Shown here piece by piece: positions 1-9,800 of a stretch of 64,000 nt of DNA. The notes beneath the pieces are model-generated. The model had not been told where the DNA came from. It made no database searches and saw nothing but the letters and a program-made list of their open reading frames with translations. The stretch is taken from assembly GCA_949126835.1 (NCBI GenBank), contig OX421495.1, positions 1,734,552-1,798,551 on the forward strand. The letters run 5' to 3'. Both the position numbers and the translations under genes were made by a program. Every line of letters begins with the position of its first letter. Position 1 is the stretch's first letter. This DNA comes from Anisus vortex (taxonomy: Eukaryota; Mollusca; Gastropoda; Planorbidae).

Positions 1-228
1 CACTTTCCTTATCCCTTATGCGAGAACAAATGCATATAAGTACTCTTTCTTCCCAAGTGGCATTCGGGCATGGAATGGGTTGCCTGAACAAACAAGGAAA
101 ACCAGTAACTTTACATCATTTAAAACATTAATAAAAATGCAAGACTAGACTCGGACCACGGATGAGCGTAGGATGCAAAAATCTTCTTTATAGAAGGAGC
201 GTCTGTAATGTAGGCTGTAAGATAAGAA
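1..228 (+). mobile_element. 5'-truncated LINE copy: RT C-terminus and 3' tail
   Basis: Reading + strand from about position 26 gives the typical last segment of a CR1/L2/Jockey-type reverse transcriptase ([17 protein letters not shown], then a short basic tail and stop near 147). A 3' UTR of about 80 bp follows, containing a small hairpin (cttctttatagaag) and the end gcgtctgtaatgta, running into TAAGA-type repeats. The same module recurs at 466, 17126, 24335, 24428, 54188, 60600, 62693 and 63062. The clade assignment is an inference from the protein tail only. The copy is cut by the window start. Confidence 0.75.
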
Positions 229-465
229 AAAAAGTATTGTGCTAGCTATATATACCTAATGATAATACCTGAATACTCTAGTATGTCATGTCCCTGGAAA
301 TTAGTGAACGCTGCATCTCTGGAACTAGGAATTAAATTGGTGAAATGGCCATCCTTTTTTTTTACCTTACCAATTGTGTTACACTTGTAAGTTCTTAACA
401 TTTCCAGTCCTTGCGTGCAAGCCATAACATTATTTTATAAGTGATAACTTTGTTATAAATTAATT
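1..465 (+). repeat. Left arm of a near-identical inverted duplication (partner 60355-60832)
   Basis: The whole block, LINE 3' end plus about 235 bp of following sequence, reappears as the reverse complement at 60355-60832 inside an intron of the PLD3-like gene. Identity by eye is very high; the clearest difference is a short insertion of about 6 bp near the T-run at 350-370. The left arm is open at the window edge, so the true length is unknown. Confidence 0.85.
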
Positions 466-560
466 TTGCAAGACTAGACTCGGACCACGGATGAGCGTAG
501 GACGCAATAATCTTCTTTATAGAAGGAGCATCTGTAATGTATAAGATAAGATAAGATATA
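466..560 (+). mobile_element. LINE 3' tail fragment with TAAGA repeats
   Basis: A second copy of the 3' UTR module seen at 140-228: actcggaccacggatgagcg, the cttctttatagaag hairpin, then gtaatgtataagataagataagata. It contains no coding part. Its start coincides with the end of the inverted duplication shared with 60355-60832. Confidence 0.75.
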
Positions 561-978
561 GCCTATCCAGTTGAACGCGATTGTTTTTTTAAAATAATTA
601 GCAAATTACTTTTATTGTTGTTTTTTTTTTTAAATAATAGTTTATCATTATATTTATAAATAATTCAGACGGGTCTTTTATGTCAAAATTTTTTATTTTT
701 TTTTAGTGTTTCTTCTACAGCCTAGCCTACTAAACCAAAAAAAAGTCAAGATTTAATTACCAGTTGCCTTGGTTATAGGATAAGAATTCCAAATTCCAAC
801 TATACACACACAAATAGAATAGTAGGCTGATACGGACTTAATGATATTGCTCAATACTCCACCCAAGACAATAACATACATTTCATACAACAAAACCAGT
901 TAAATCTCTTCACAACACTTTATTCAGTCTCGGAAACAGAACATCAAGCTATCATATATATAGCCTACCGGTACGGGT
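561..978. other. AT-rich intergenic DNA, no gene seen
   Basis: Homopolymer T/A runs and AT-rich sequence with no supported coding region. It ends in a (TA)n-rich stretch that appears to be the target of the LINE insertion at 996. Confidence 0.6.
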
Positions 979-995
979 ATATATATAGGCCTATA

Positions 996-3900
996 AAAAG
1001 GTTGTTATCGCCGGGGGTGGTAGTGGGGATAAGCTCCCACTTCCTATAAAATGCTCCCGCTGGCATGCGTCTCAAATAGCCTCTGACAACTAAGTCCAGC
1101 TCCTGGCCTTCCCGAGTGGCTTAGCTACTAAGCCCGGCAAAACCGTTTCTACTAACAGGAGAAGGGGCATGGGCGTTCCACTGGCGCCTCAAAACCAGTC
1201 GCTTCGGGCAGATGGGGCTCGTTAACCTTGGATGGTAGCCTATCTAGGAGAAGGATACTCTGACTCCAAACCACCGCTGCCTTGCGGCTTACCCTTTCAT
1301 GGGAAAGGCAAAGGGAGTAAACCCTGACAAAAAATCAGGAGCTGGAGTCCCTAAGGCGGTTTGACTTTGTATCGTCATCACCGGCAACTCCTGCAGCGCA
1401 TCTGAAGCCAAGATGTATCGACTCTGTCGCTCCCTTGGATCCGTCAGCTGCGAGGAGAGGGGGGGCCTGCTGCATGGGCACCAGCTGGCTCTCCATATTA
1501 TTTTGCCCAGGCACTGTAGCTCAACTGGAGAGGACACTCCAGCGTCATCGCAAGATGCCGACCCAACACGGGAGGGGGCAGTTACCGGTTATAAGCTCGT
1601 CCGATTGGCGAAGGAAACGAGCGCCAGGGGTCCCCTTTGACGGTGGGAGAGGTCATCGTACCTCAATGGATGGCTACCGCCCGCCTCAAGCTGGGCAGCC
1701 CCCAGCCAGTTAGGTGTCGTCTCGCCATGGCTTACCTGCCCCACTGGGTGCGTGGGGATCAGAGAGGCATCTCTCAAAAAGTAGGCCAAAAAACAACCGC
1801 ACCAGGCAACTCAAAAACAAGAAAGAAGTATCCAGCTCTTCGTTTTGCTAGCTGGAACGTCAGGACCATGTGTCCCGGCCTCACCCCAAACCCCCAACAA
1901 ATAGACGATGCAAGAAAGACTGCCGTTATTGATAGGGAACTTTCGCGACTCAACGTTGACATTGCCGCTCTGCAGGAGACCCGGCTGGCTGACAACGGTA
2001 CCATCAGGGAAGCCAACTACACCTTTTATTGGCAAGGGAAGCCTACGGACCAACCAAGACAGCACGGCGTCGGCTTTGCTGTGAGAAACACGCTTGTCAG
2101 CTCCACAGAGCCTCCCACAACAGGCACAGATAGACTACTCTCCCTCCGGTTGTCAACCTCTTCTGGCCCAGTCAATATCTTCAGTGTGTACGCCCCAACC
2201 CTCCACTCTACCGATGAGGATAAAGATCAGTTCTACCAAGCCCTGGATGAAGCGATATCCAGGATATCCAGCACTGAGAGCCTTTACCTTCTTGGAGACT
2301 TCAATGCAAGAGTAGGAGCTGACCAGAAAGCCTGGCCCACATGCCTCGGAAACTTTGGAAGGGGAAATATAAATGAAAATGGTCAGAGACTGCTTGAGCT
2401 CTCGTGCCATCACGATCTGTGCGTGACCAACACCTACTTCAAGTGCAAAGAAATACACCAGGTGTCGTGGAGACACCCTCGCTCTCGCCACTGGCATCAA
2501 CTTGATCTTGTCCTAACTAGAAGAGCGGACATTGGCAGCGTCCTCCTCACACGTAGTTACCATAGTGCAGACTGCGACACGGACCACGCCCTCGTGGCGA
2601 GCAAGGTGCGCCTAACGCCGAAGAAGTTGCACCACTCAAAGAAGAATGGCCGCCCACGCATCAACACCAGCTGTGTCAGAAACCCCGAGAAAACCCAACA
2701 GCTCATTAGCATACTCGACGGTGCCCTCAAAGTGGAAACAGCTGATGACACCATCAACTCCAAGTGGCCACGCCTCCGCGACACCATGTACAACGCAGCC
2801 ATCACTGTTTACGGGAAGAAAGAGCGGAAGAATGCTGACTGGTACGAGGCCCATTGGGAGGAAATGGAACCCGTGACAGAGGCTAAGAGGAAAGCCCTTC
2901 TGGCCTACAAGGCTAAGCCTAGCCCCAGTACACTACAAGCTCTACGGACTGCCAGAAGCAAAGCCCAGCAGACTGCCCGTCATTGTGCCAACACCTACTG
3001 GCTGAATATCTGTGACAGCATTCAGACAGCTGCCGATACAGGCAACGCAAGAGGGATGTACGAGGGCATCAAGAAGGCAATAGGTCCAACCCCCTCTAAG
3101 ACAGCCCCCCTCAAGTCCAAAACAGGCGAGGTTATCACCGATCCGGAAAGGCAGATGCAGAGGTGGGTAGAGCATTACCTCGAACTGTACGCAACGCAGA
3201 ACACTGTAACAGACTCCGCTCTCAGAGCGATATCAGACCTGCCGGTCATGGAGGAGCTTGACACTCCACCCACTTTGGATGAGCTCAGCAAGGCCATCGA
3301 CCGTCTCGCCTGCGGTAAAGCACCTGGGAGCGACGGAATCCCACCAGAAGTACTAAAGTGCGGGAAACCAGCCCTGCTACAGCAACTTCACGACCTCCTA
3401 TGCCTTTGCTGGGAACAGGGTTACATTCCACAAGATATGAGAGACGCTAACATCATCACTTTGTACAAAAACAAAGGTGACAGGAGTGACTGTAACAACT
3501 ATCGGGGCATCTCCCTCCTCAGTATCGTTGGTAAAGCGTACGCCTGCAGACCCTCGCTTCACGCATCTACCCAGAGTCACAGTGTGGCTTCAGGGCTGGT
3601 CGATCAACGGCTGACATGATCTTCTCACTACGCCAGCTCCAGGAGAAGTGTCAGGAACAGCAGATGCCACTCTATATAGCCTTCATCGACCTCACAAAGG
3701 CATTTGATCTGGTCAGCCGAGGCGGACTATTCAGCTTGCTGCAGAAGATCGGATGTCCCCCACACCTGCTTGCGGTGGTCAGGTCCTTCCACGACAACAT
3801 GCACAGCACTGTCTGCTACAATGGCGCAACCTCCAAGGAATTCCCAGTCAGCAGCGGAGTAAAGCAGGGCTGCGACCTCGCGCCTACACTCTTCGGCATC

Positions 3901-5020
3901 TTTTTCTCCATGCTCCTCCAACACGCCTTCAAGGACTGCAGCGAGGGTGTTTTCATTCACACCAGGTCTGATGGCAAGCTCTACAACATAGCGCGTCTTC
4001 GTGCCAAGACCAAAGTCAAAAAGGTCCTCATTCGAGAGATGCTCTTCGCTGATGATGCAGCCTTGACATCACACACCGAAGACGGACTCCAGCAGCTCGT
4101 CACTTGCTTCTCTCATGCATGCAAGGAGTTCGGCCTGACTGTAAGCCTGAAAAAGACTAACGTCATGGCTCAGGGCATGGAGACCCCTCCAAACATCGTC
4201 ATCGATGGACACACCTTGGAGGTTGTCGAGAGCTTCACATACCTCGGGTCCATTATCTCGAGTTCACAGTCCATCGACTTGGAGATCAACAGCAGGATCG
4301 CCAGGGCAGCCACAGTCATGGCCCAACTAAAACAGCGAGTGTGGGACAACTCCAGCCTCACCGAGAGGACCAGACTGCGCGTCTACCACGCCTGCGTACT
4401 CAGCACTCTCCTGTATGGCTGTGAGTCATGGACCACCTACGCGAGGCACGAGAAGAAACTCAACAGCTTCCATATGAGGTGCCTACGGAGAATACTGCAG
4501 ATCAAGTGGCAGGATAGGGTCTCCAACACAGAGGTGCTGGGGAGAGCCAACATGAGCAGCCTTCACGCTGTGCTCAGTGAGAAACGCCTCAGGTGGCTCG
4601 GCCATGTGAAAAGAATGAATGCAGGTCGCATTCCTAAAGACCTCCTCTATGGAGAACTGGTCGAAGGCCACCGGAAGATAGGGCGCCCAAAACTGCGATT
4701 CAAGGACCTTTGCAAAAGAGACCTGAACGAGAGCTCAATTGACCTTGACACATGGGAATGCCAAGCTTCCGACCGACCAACCTGGAGGCTCGCAGTCAGG
4801 CTTGGCACATCCCGCGCAGAAACTGGGCGCATGGAAGCTGCCATCCAGAAAAGAGCGAGGCGGAAGGTTCCTTTACAACAGCCATCCACCTTCAAATGCC
4901 TGAAGTGCGGCAGGGATTGCCACTCCCGAGTTGGCCTCCACAGCCATTCTCGGCGGTGCAGCTGGTCACCTTTGCCGTGAAGCTACACCATCGTCTCTTG
5001 GAGACGGACGGATGCCGACG
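996..5020 (+). mobile_element. Near full-length non-LTR retrotransposon (EN-RT-zinc finger)
   Basis: This GC-richer island in AT-rich DNA holds about 640 bp of 5' leader, one long coding region with an endonuclease, a reverse transcriptase and a C-terminal C2H2-like knuckle, and a 3' UTR of only about 40 bp with no poly-A. The flanks atatatataggc(c/t)tata at 979-995 and 5021-5037 match at 16 of 17 positions and look like a target-site duplication. They are low-complexity, so this is only moderately certain. The endonuclease opening (SWNVRTM) and the overall layout resemble the RTE/CR1-like LINEs often annotated as craniofacial development protein 2-like in invertebrates. The exact clade is not settled here. 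The element differs from the family whose 3' ends are scattered elsewhere in the window. Confidence 0.85.
1637..4980 (+). pseudogene. LINE endonuclease/reverse transcriptase, one frameshift
   Basis: The open frame from 1637 reads into the apurinic-type endonuclease at about 1838 (FASWNVRTM). It passes through the LQETRLAD, GDFNARVGADQ and DTDHALV motifs that mark catalytic residues of that fold. It then enters the reverse transcriptase (GKAPGSDGIPPEVLK, NYRGISLLSIVGKAYA). Near 3540-3545 a short deletion shifts the frame. The RT resumes in the frame that is open to 4980 (ESQCGFRAGRSTADM, then DLTKAFD). The catalytic FADD box is intact at 4045-4056. A CLKCGRDCHSRVGLHSHSRRC-type zinc knuckle closes the protein at about 4896-4960. 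No other disabling change was seen, so the copy is young or was recently active. The true start codon may lie upstream of the EN domain and is not certain. Confidence 0.85.
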
Positions 5021-5265
5021 ATATATATAGGCTTATATATATATTATATAGGCTATATTATCATTTATAAACAAAGGTATCTATAAGTAGGCCTATAACT
5101 ATAAGGATAGGAGTAGGCCTACATTATGATGCATAAAGAAAAGCCAAAGAAATTAATTTAACAAAACTACAAGTTTAACCAGGACTAACAATATTAGAAA
5201 AGAGTAAATTAAAAAAAAACAACAACATTCGCGTTTCACTGGATATACTAAAATGGAATTTTAAA

Positions 5266-5342
5266 AAAATTAACAGCGGCTGACCGGAGGGTAGAACCTC
5301 TCCCTCATATAACAGCGCACTGTTCTAACCGCTAGGCCAGGA
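5266..5342 (-). mobile_element. Isolated tRNA-like SINE head
   Basis: On the - strand this reads cctagcggttagaaca (A-box-like), then ggttctaccctcc (B-box-like) about 45 bp on, as in a tRNA-derived Pol III promoter. It resembles the head of the SINE at 5998-6168 but lacks that SINE's LINE-like tail. Confidence 0.45.
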
Positions 5343-5997
5343 ATACTTCATTAAATACAGCAGTATATATATTGAAGATGTTTAAAAAAAATTTTTAATG
5401 CGCAAAAGAAATGCGCAGTCGAATTTAATTATCAGTGTGCATGCCGTGTACGAATAGCTATCCGTACACGGGTGTACGAATAGACACTTCCTAATAAGTT
5501 TCAATAACAATTTTTCAATACTCAATTAAGAGGCCAAACTATCTAAAATAATGAGTAATAAAAAGGACACATTAATAGTTATAAGTTATAATATTACTAG
5601 AGTAACTAGTTAAGTAGTATCAGACTAGCCTAGGCTAGATTCTAGATATAAACCAAAGACAAAGTTATAATAATAATAGCCTAGTCAGGCCTAGTCCTAG
5701 CAGTAATATTATAATATTAATAGGCCTACTTAGGCCTTAAGTCAGGCTAAGTTTTAGTTAGGTCCAGTTAGGGCCTAATAAATATAACAGATAACACATA
5801 ACTTGTAACTCTAGTAGGCCTACTAGAATATAGTATATACTATATATAATTAATATACTTTACTAGATTATCTAGATTAGATCTAATCTAGTCTAGTAGA
5901 TAGTTAAGTTTTGTAGTGAAGTCTACACACTAAAAACTTCTAAAGTTAGTAAAAGTAGCCTAATTTGACATAAACTTAAACCTGTCTTATAAGTTTA

Positions 5998-6168
5998 CAG
6001 ACGTTCCTTCTAGATAGAAGATTATTACGTCCACTAGGCCCAAAACTCCTGCAGGGCGACAGGGATCCGACTGTGGCAGGGATAGAATTGATAGAACCCG
6101 CGACCTGTCAGTTGGGAGTTGGTTTTTGGTTGACAGTCCAGTGAACTAACCGCTGGACTAGCCTTTTA
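5998..6168 (-). mobile_element. tRNA-headed SINE with a LINE-like 3' hairpin tail
   Basis: On the - strand, a tRNA-like head (ctagtccagcggttagttca, then gcgggttctatc) leads into a short body and ends in taataatcttctatctagaa, then ggaacgtctgtaaact. This end aligns with the LINE 3' ends in this window (aatcttctttatagaaggag, then cgtctgtaatgta), including the self-complementary cttct..agaag hairpin. A second copy is at 49012-49150. Sharing a 3' tail with a LINE is how many SINEs recruit that LINE's reverse transcriptase. Confidence 0.7.
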
Positions 6169-6818
6169 GTTTTAGGTAGTAGTAGTAGTAGTAGTGACAG
6201 TGAATGTAGCCTACCTTGTTTATGCAGGGTACGGTTATACTAATGTAATAATCGAATCATTAGGGCCTAAATTGGAAAAATAAATACCGTACGAAAACTA
6301 TTAGTCTAGTGACTCTAGTCTAGTACAAAGCGAACAAGAAAACGTATTTTGCATAAAAAACAATGAGAGTTGTTGAGTGGATGTGTATGATAGTTTGACT
6401 TTATACAAGAACATGGACCACTGAACTGTATAATTTATATCAGAGACGACAATCTAAATTAATATTCTTCAAAAATAAATACTGGAAGCATCGTATTTTT
6501 TATCACAACATTTTTTTGCGAATGCTTTGTGCATTAAAATGATTGTTTTAAAATCTCTGTCAAATTGAAATCTAATAATTTAACTAGATTTAATAAAATA
6601 AATAAATAATAATATATAGGTTTAGATAATAAAATATAGGGCAGTGAAGTTCAATGCTCTGCATCTCCTATGTCTGCAATGGAAGCCTCCGTATCTTGAC
6701 ACGAACTTTGTAATATACAAGTACAATAGATTTTAGCCTGCATTACAAATAAGATATCAACAATGGCTCTAACTTTTTTAAACACTAGTCTTCATTAACT
6801 TCATCGCAGGCAGCAAAA

Positions 6819-9800
6819 ATGTCAACAAGAACGAAAATGTTGTGCATTTTCCTTCACGGCCGATCTTGTGAATATAATTTGCCTTCAAAGTGGTCTGCTT
6901 CAAAAACTTGGACAAAGCCCTACAGTTTTTTTGGCAATTCTATACGTTTTGCCATGCATAGGACGTTTGCTACTAGTTCTACTAAAGAGCACATTGTGCG
7001 CAGGGGAAGCTCTTTATTAAACTTTAGCACCAAGAGACAGTTAAATATTGAAAGATTAAATGTTCATTTCAATAAATTCAGTTCATTGTGGAAAAGACAA
7101 AAACTTTGTGGGCAAAGGTTGTCATATTCAACATATTTTGTTCAACAAAACTCTCTAATATTTGACCCTGGTACTGGTACTTATAGGCATTATTCTATTT
7201 TTAGACAGAATGAGTCAAATTCTGCTTCATTTTTACAAGGACAAAGTCTTTCAGAAAATAAATTGTTTGTACGAAATGTTAGAAGAACCACAGGGCACCA
7301 AGACTATTCGGATGCTGTTAGATCTACCATTAACTCGACAGTGTCAGATGTTAAACTTAGAGTGCAGGATCGAACAAAGTTGCTGTTTAATGGCAAAATA
7401 TCAAAGTTAAAAAAGTCTTTCATTCTCCATAAGTGTCAGTTGAAGGACAAATGGAAAACTCAACATCAAAAAAGTTTGCAGACAGTGGGAAAGTTAAAAC
7501 GAACCCTGAAAGCAAAAGTAAAGATCAGTTTTTTTTACATTATAATTAATGCTAACCACGGGGGCCAAGGTCCTAGGTTCGAATCCTGGTGAAGGCTAGG
7601 ATTTGTTCCCGGGACTCATCAGTGTCCCTAGGTCTACCCAGCTCTGATGGGTAGGGGTCCTAAATTTAGTTTTGGTAAAGTAAAGGCAGCTGGGCATTGT
7701 GCTGGCCACACATCCCTTGTATGTCATGGACACTAAAACTGGTAAACGCTGCTTCACCGCCCTATTATGGATCAATTTGGTCCGACGGGTAGGCCTACTT
7801 TACTACTTATAGGCCTACTTAAAACATTACATTACTTTTTTTTTTAATTCATGCCTAGAAATAGGCACAGAATATAATTTTATAAATAATGATAAATATT
7901 ATTTGATATAAAATAAATTCAAGTTTAAATATAAGGGGCCATCAATATATTACCTAAGCACTGATAGGGGAGGGAGGGGGGGCTCTCAACTAAATATGTC
8001 AGTATGCACAAATTGATATAGGCTAGGCTATATATGGCCTATGTAAAAATTAATTTCTTTAATAAATTATAATGTGATCAAACACAATATTGAAAAAATA
8101 TTTAAACAATAAAACAAATGCCTTGTGATGAGAATTAATGACCTAAAATTTATTTTTAAACATGGGAACGGGAAGCAATAGTATTAGGAAAGGAAAAGCG
8201 TTTGGGGGTTTAAAAAATGTACAGAGTGCAACGGGATTGGGGATATATGGATGACCCTAAATTAGAATTTTTTTTTCATTTTTCAATTTATATTGATGAT
8301 TTTAAATTTATTATAAACTAGAGATGTAAAGATTGTTTGTTGCCCAAACTCATTCATGGTTTGAGTCTGACATTGCAAAAAAGTTAATGGTTTAAATCAG
8401 TTCTTCCCAAATGTCGGATCAACAGGGCTGCAAAAAAAACAAAACCAAAGAAACGAACAAGTTAAAAATATAGAAATATAGGTCAGAAAAATTATATTAT
8501 GGTTTGAAAGTCACATGTTACTTAGGCTAGTCTAGGCGATGAGACTTTAACTGGATCACGAAGTACAAGTATAGGCACAGTGGCTGAGCGGCAGTGTATT
8601 TGGCTGCCGTACTGAAGGTTCTGGGTTCAATTCCTGTTGAAGGCTAGGATTATTCTTGGGACTCAAGTCCCTGAGTCTACCCAGCTCTGATGGGTAGCTG
8701 ACATTAGTTGGGGTCAAGTAAAGGTGGCTGGGCATTGTGATGGCCACACAATCCCCTTGTATACCACGGCCACAGAAATCAGTGAACACTGCTTTATCAT
8801 GATGTTCAATTTGGTCCAACAAGTACTTTATTTTCTACGAAGTATATCAATAACCGGGTCACCAAAACAATAAGTTTGGAAAACGCTGATTAAAAAAATG
8901 AAAAGTTAAATGCAGCCGAGCTGGTGTGCGGTAAAACAAACTATTATTTGATGCATTCCTTGGATTTACTGTATTTAGATCAAAACATAAACATTTGTAT
9001 ATAATTAGAAACAAAAATTCAGGAATAAGAGTGGTTTATTTTTCCTACTTTTTGTTGGTGTTTCTTATTTATTAACATTATTTTAATAATCTTTACAGAA
9101 ATATTAATCTTTCAATGCTTTTTTTTTTTTTTTTTTACAATTCTTTGAAATAGAAAGAAAATATAAAGACTATTCCTAATTTGCTGACAACGATGAGAAT
9201 GGCCTCTGCTCCTGTTCTTGCCTACTTAGTGGTCTATGATTACTTTGGAACAGCTTGCACAATCTTTGTGTTAGCTGGCCTTACAGATTTGGTAATTACT
9301 TCTTTATGTTATTATTCAATCAGTGGTCACCATGAACTATGAAAGAAATATACTATATAGGATTACCGTAACATTTTTTTCATGGTGTAATGTTTGTGAT
9401 CACACTATAGGCAATGCTTGGAATGTCTTAAAATTAAAACCCACTAAGCATATTGTACCCAAAGAAAGATACTAATAATAGTATAAAAACCCACCAAGCA
9501 CAACTAAAGAAGAATTCCACCTATAGGGTTTGACTCAGGCTACCAGTGAACAATAGGGGTATTATAAACTCTGAAGAATTAGACATAGGAGTTAATTCTT
9601 AGATTATCCTATAACGAGAGACTTTTTATCCTCAATTCTAGATAGTTAGAATAGAAATAGAAATTATTTGAACTAAACCTGTTTTAAATACAAAATCTGA
9701 TGGCTTTTTTTTTACACTAATAAAGTGAATTAAATCTATTTGATTTCATGTAGATACTTTCATTTTATTTTAGAATTCAATATGTTTTTAACTAGCTGAT

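Larger units (their letters stand above)
5038..6818. other. AT-rich upstream region of CRLS1, with SINE pieces
   Basis: No coding region is supported. From about 5590 to 5910 the sequence is a cryptically simple tract rich in CTAG, TAGGCC and TAATA. Two tRNA-headed repeat pieces (5266-5342 and 5998-6168) and a (TAG)n microsatellite near 6174-6195 are listed separately or here. The CRLS1 promoter should lie in the last few hundred bases, but no clear core element is seen. Confidence 0.55.
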
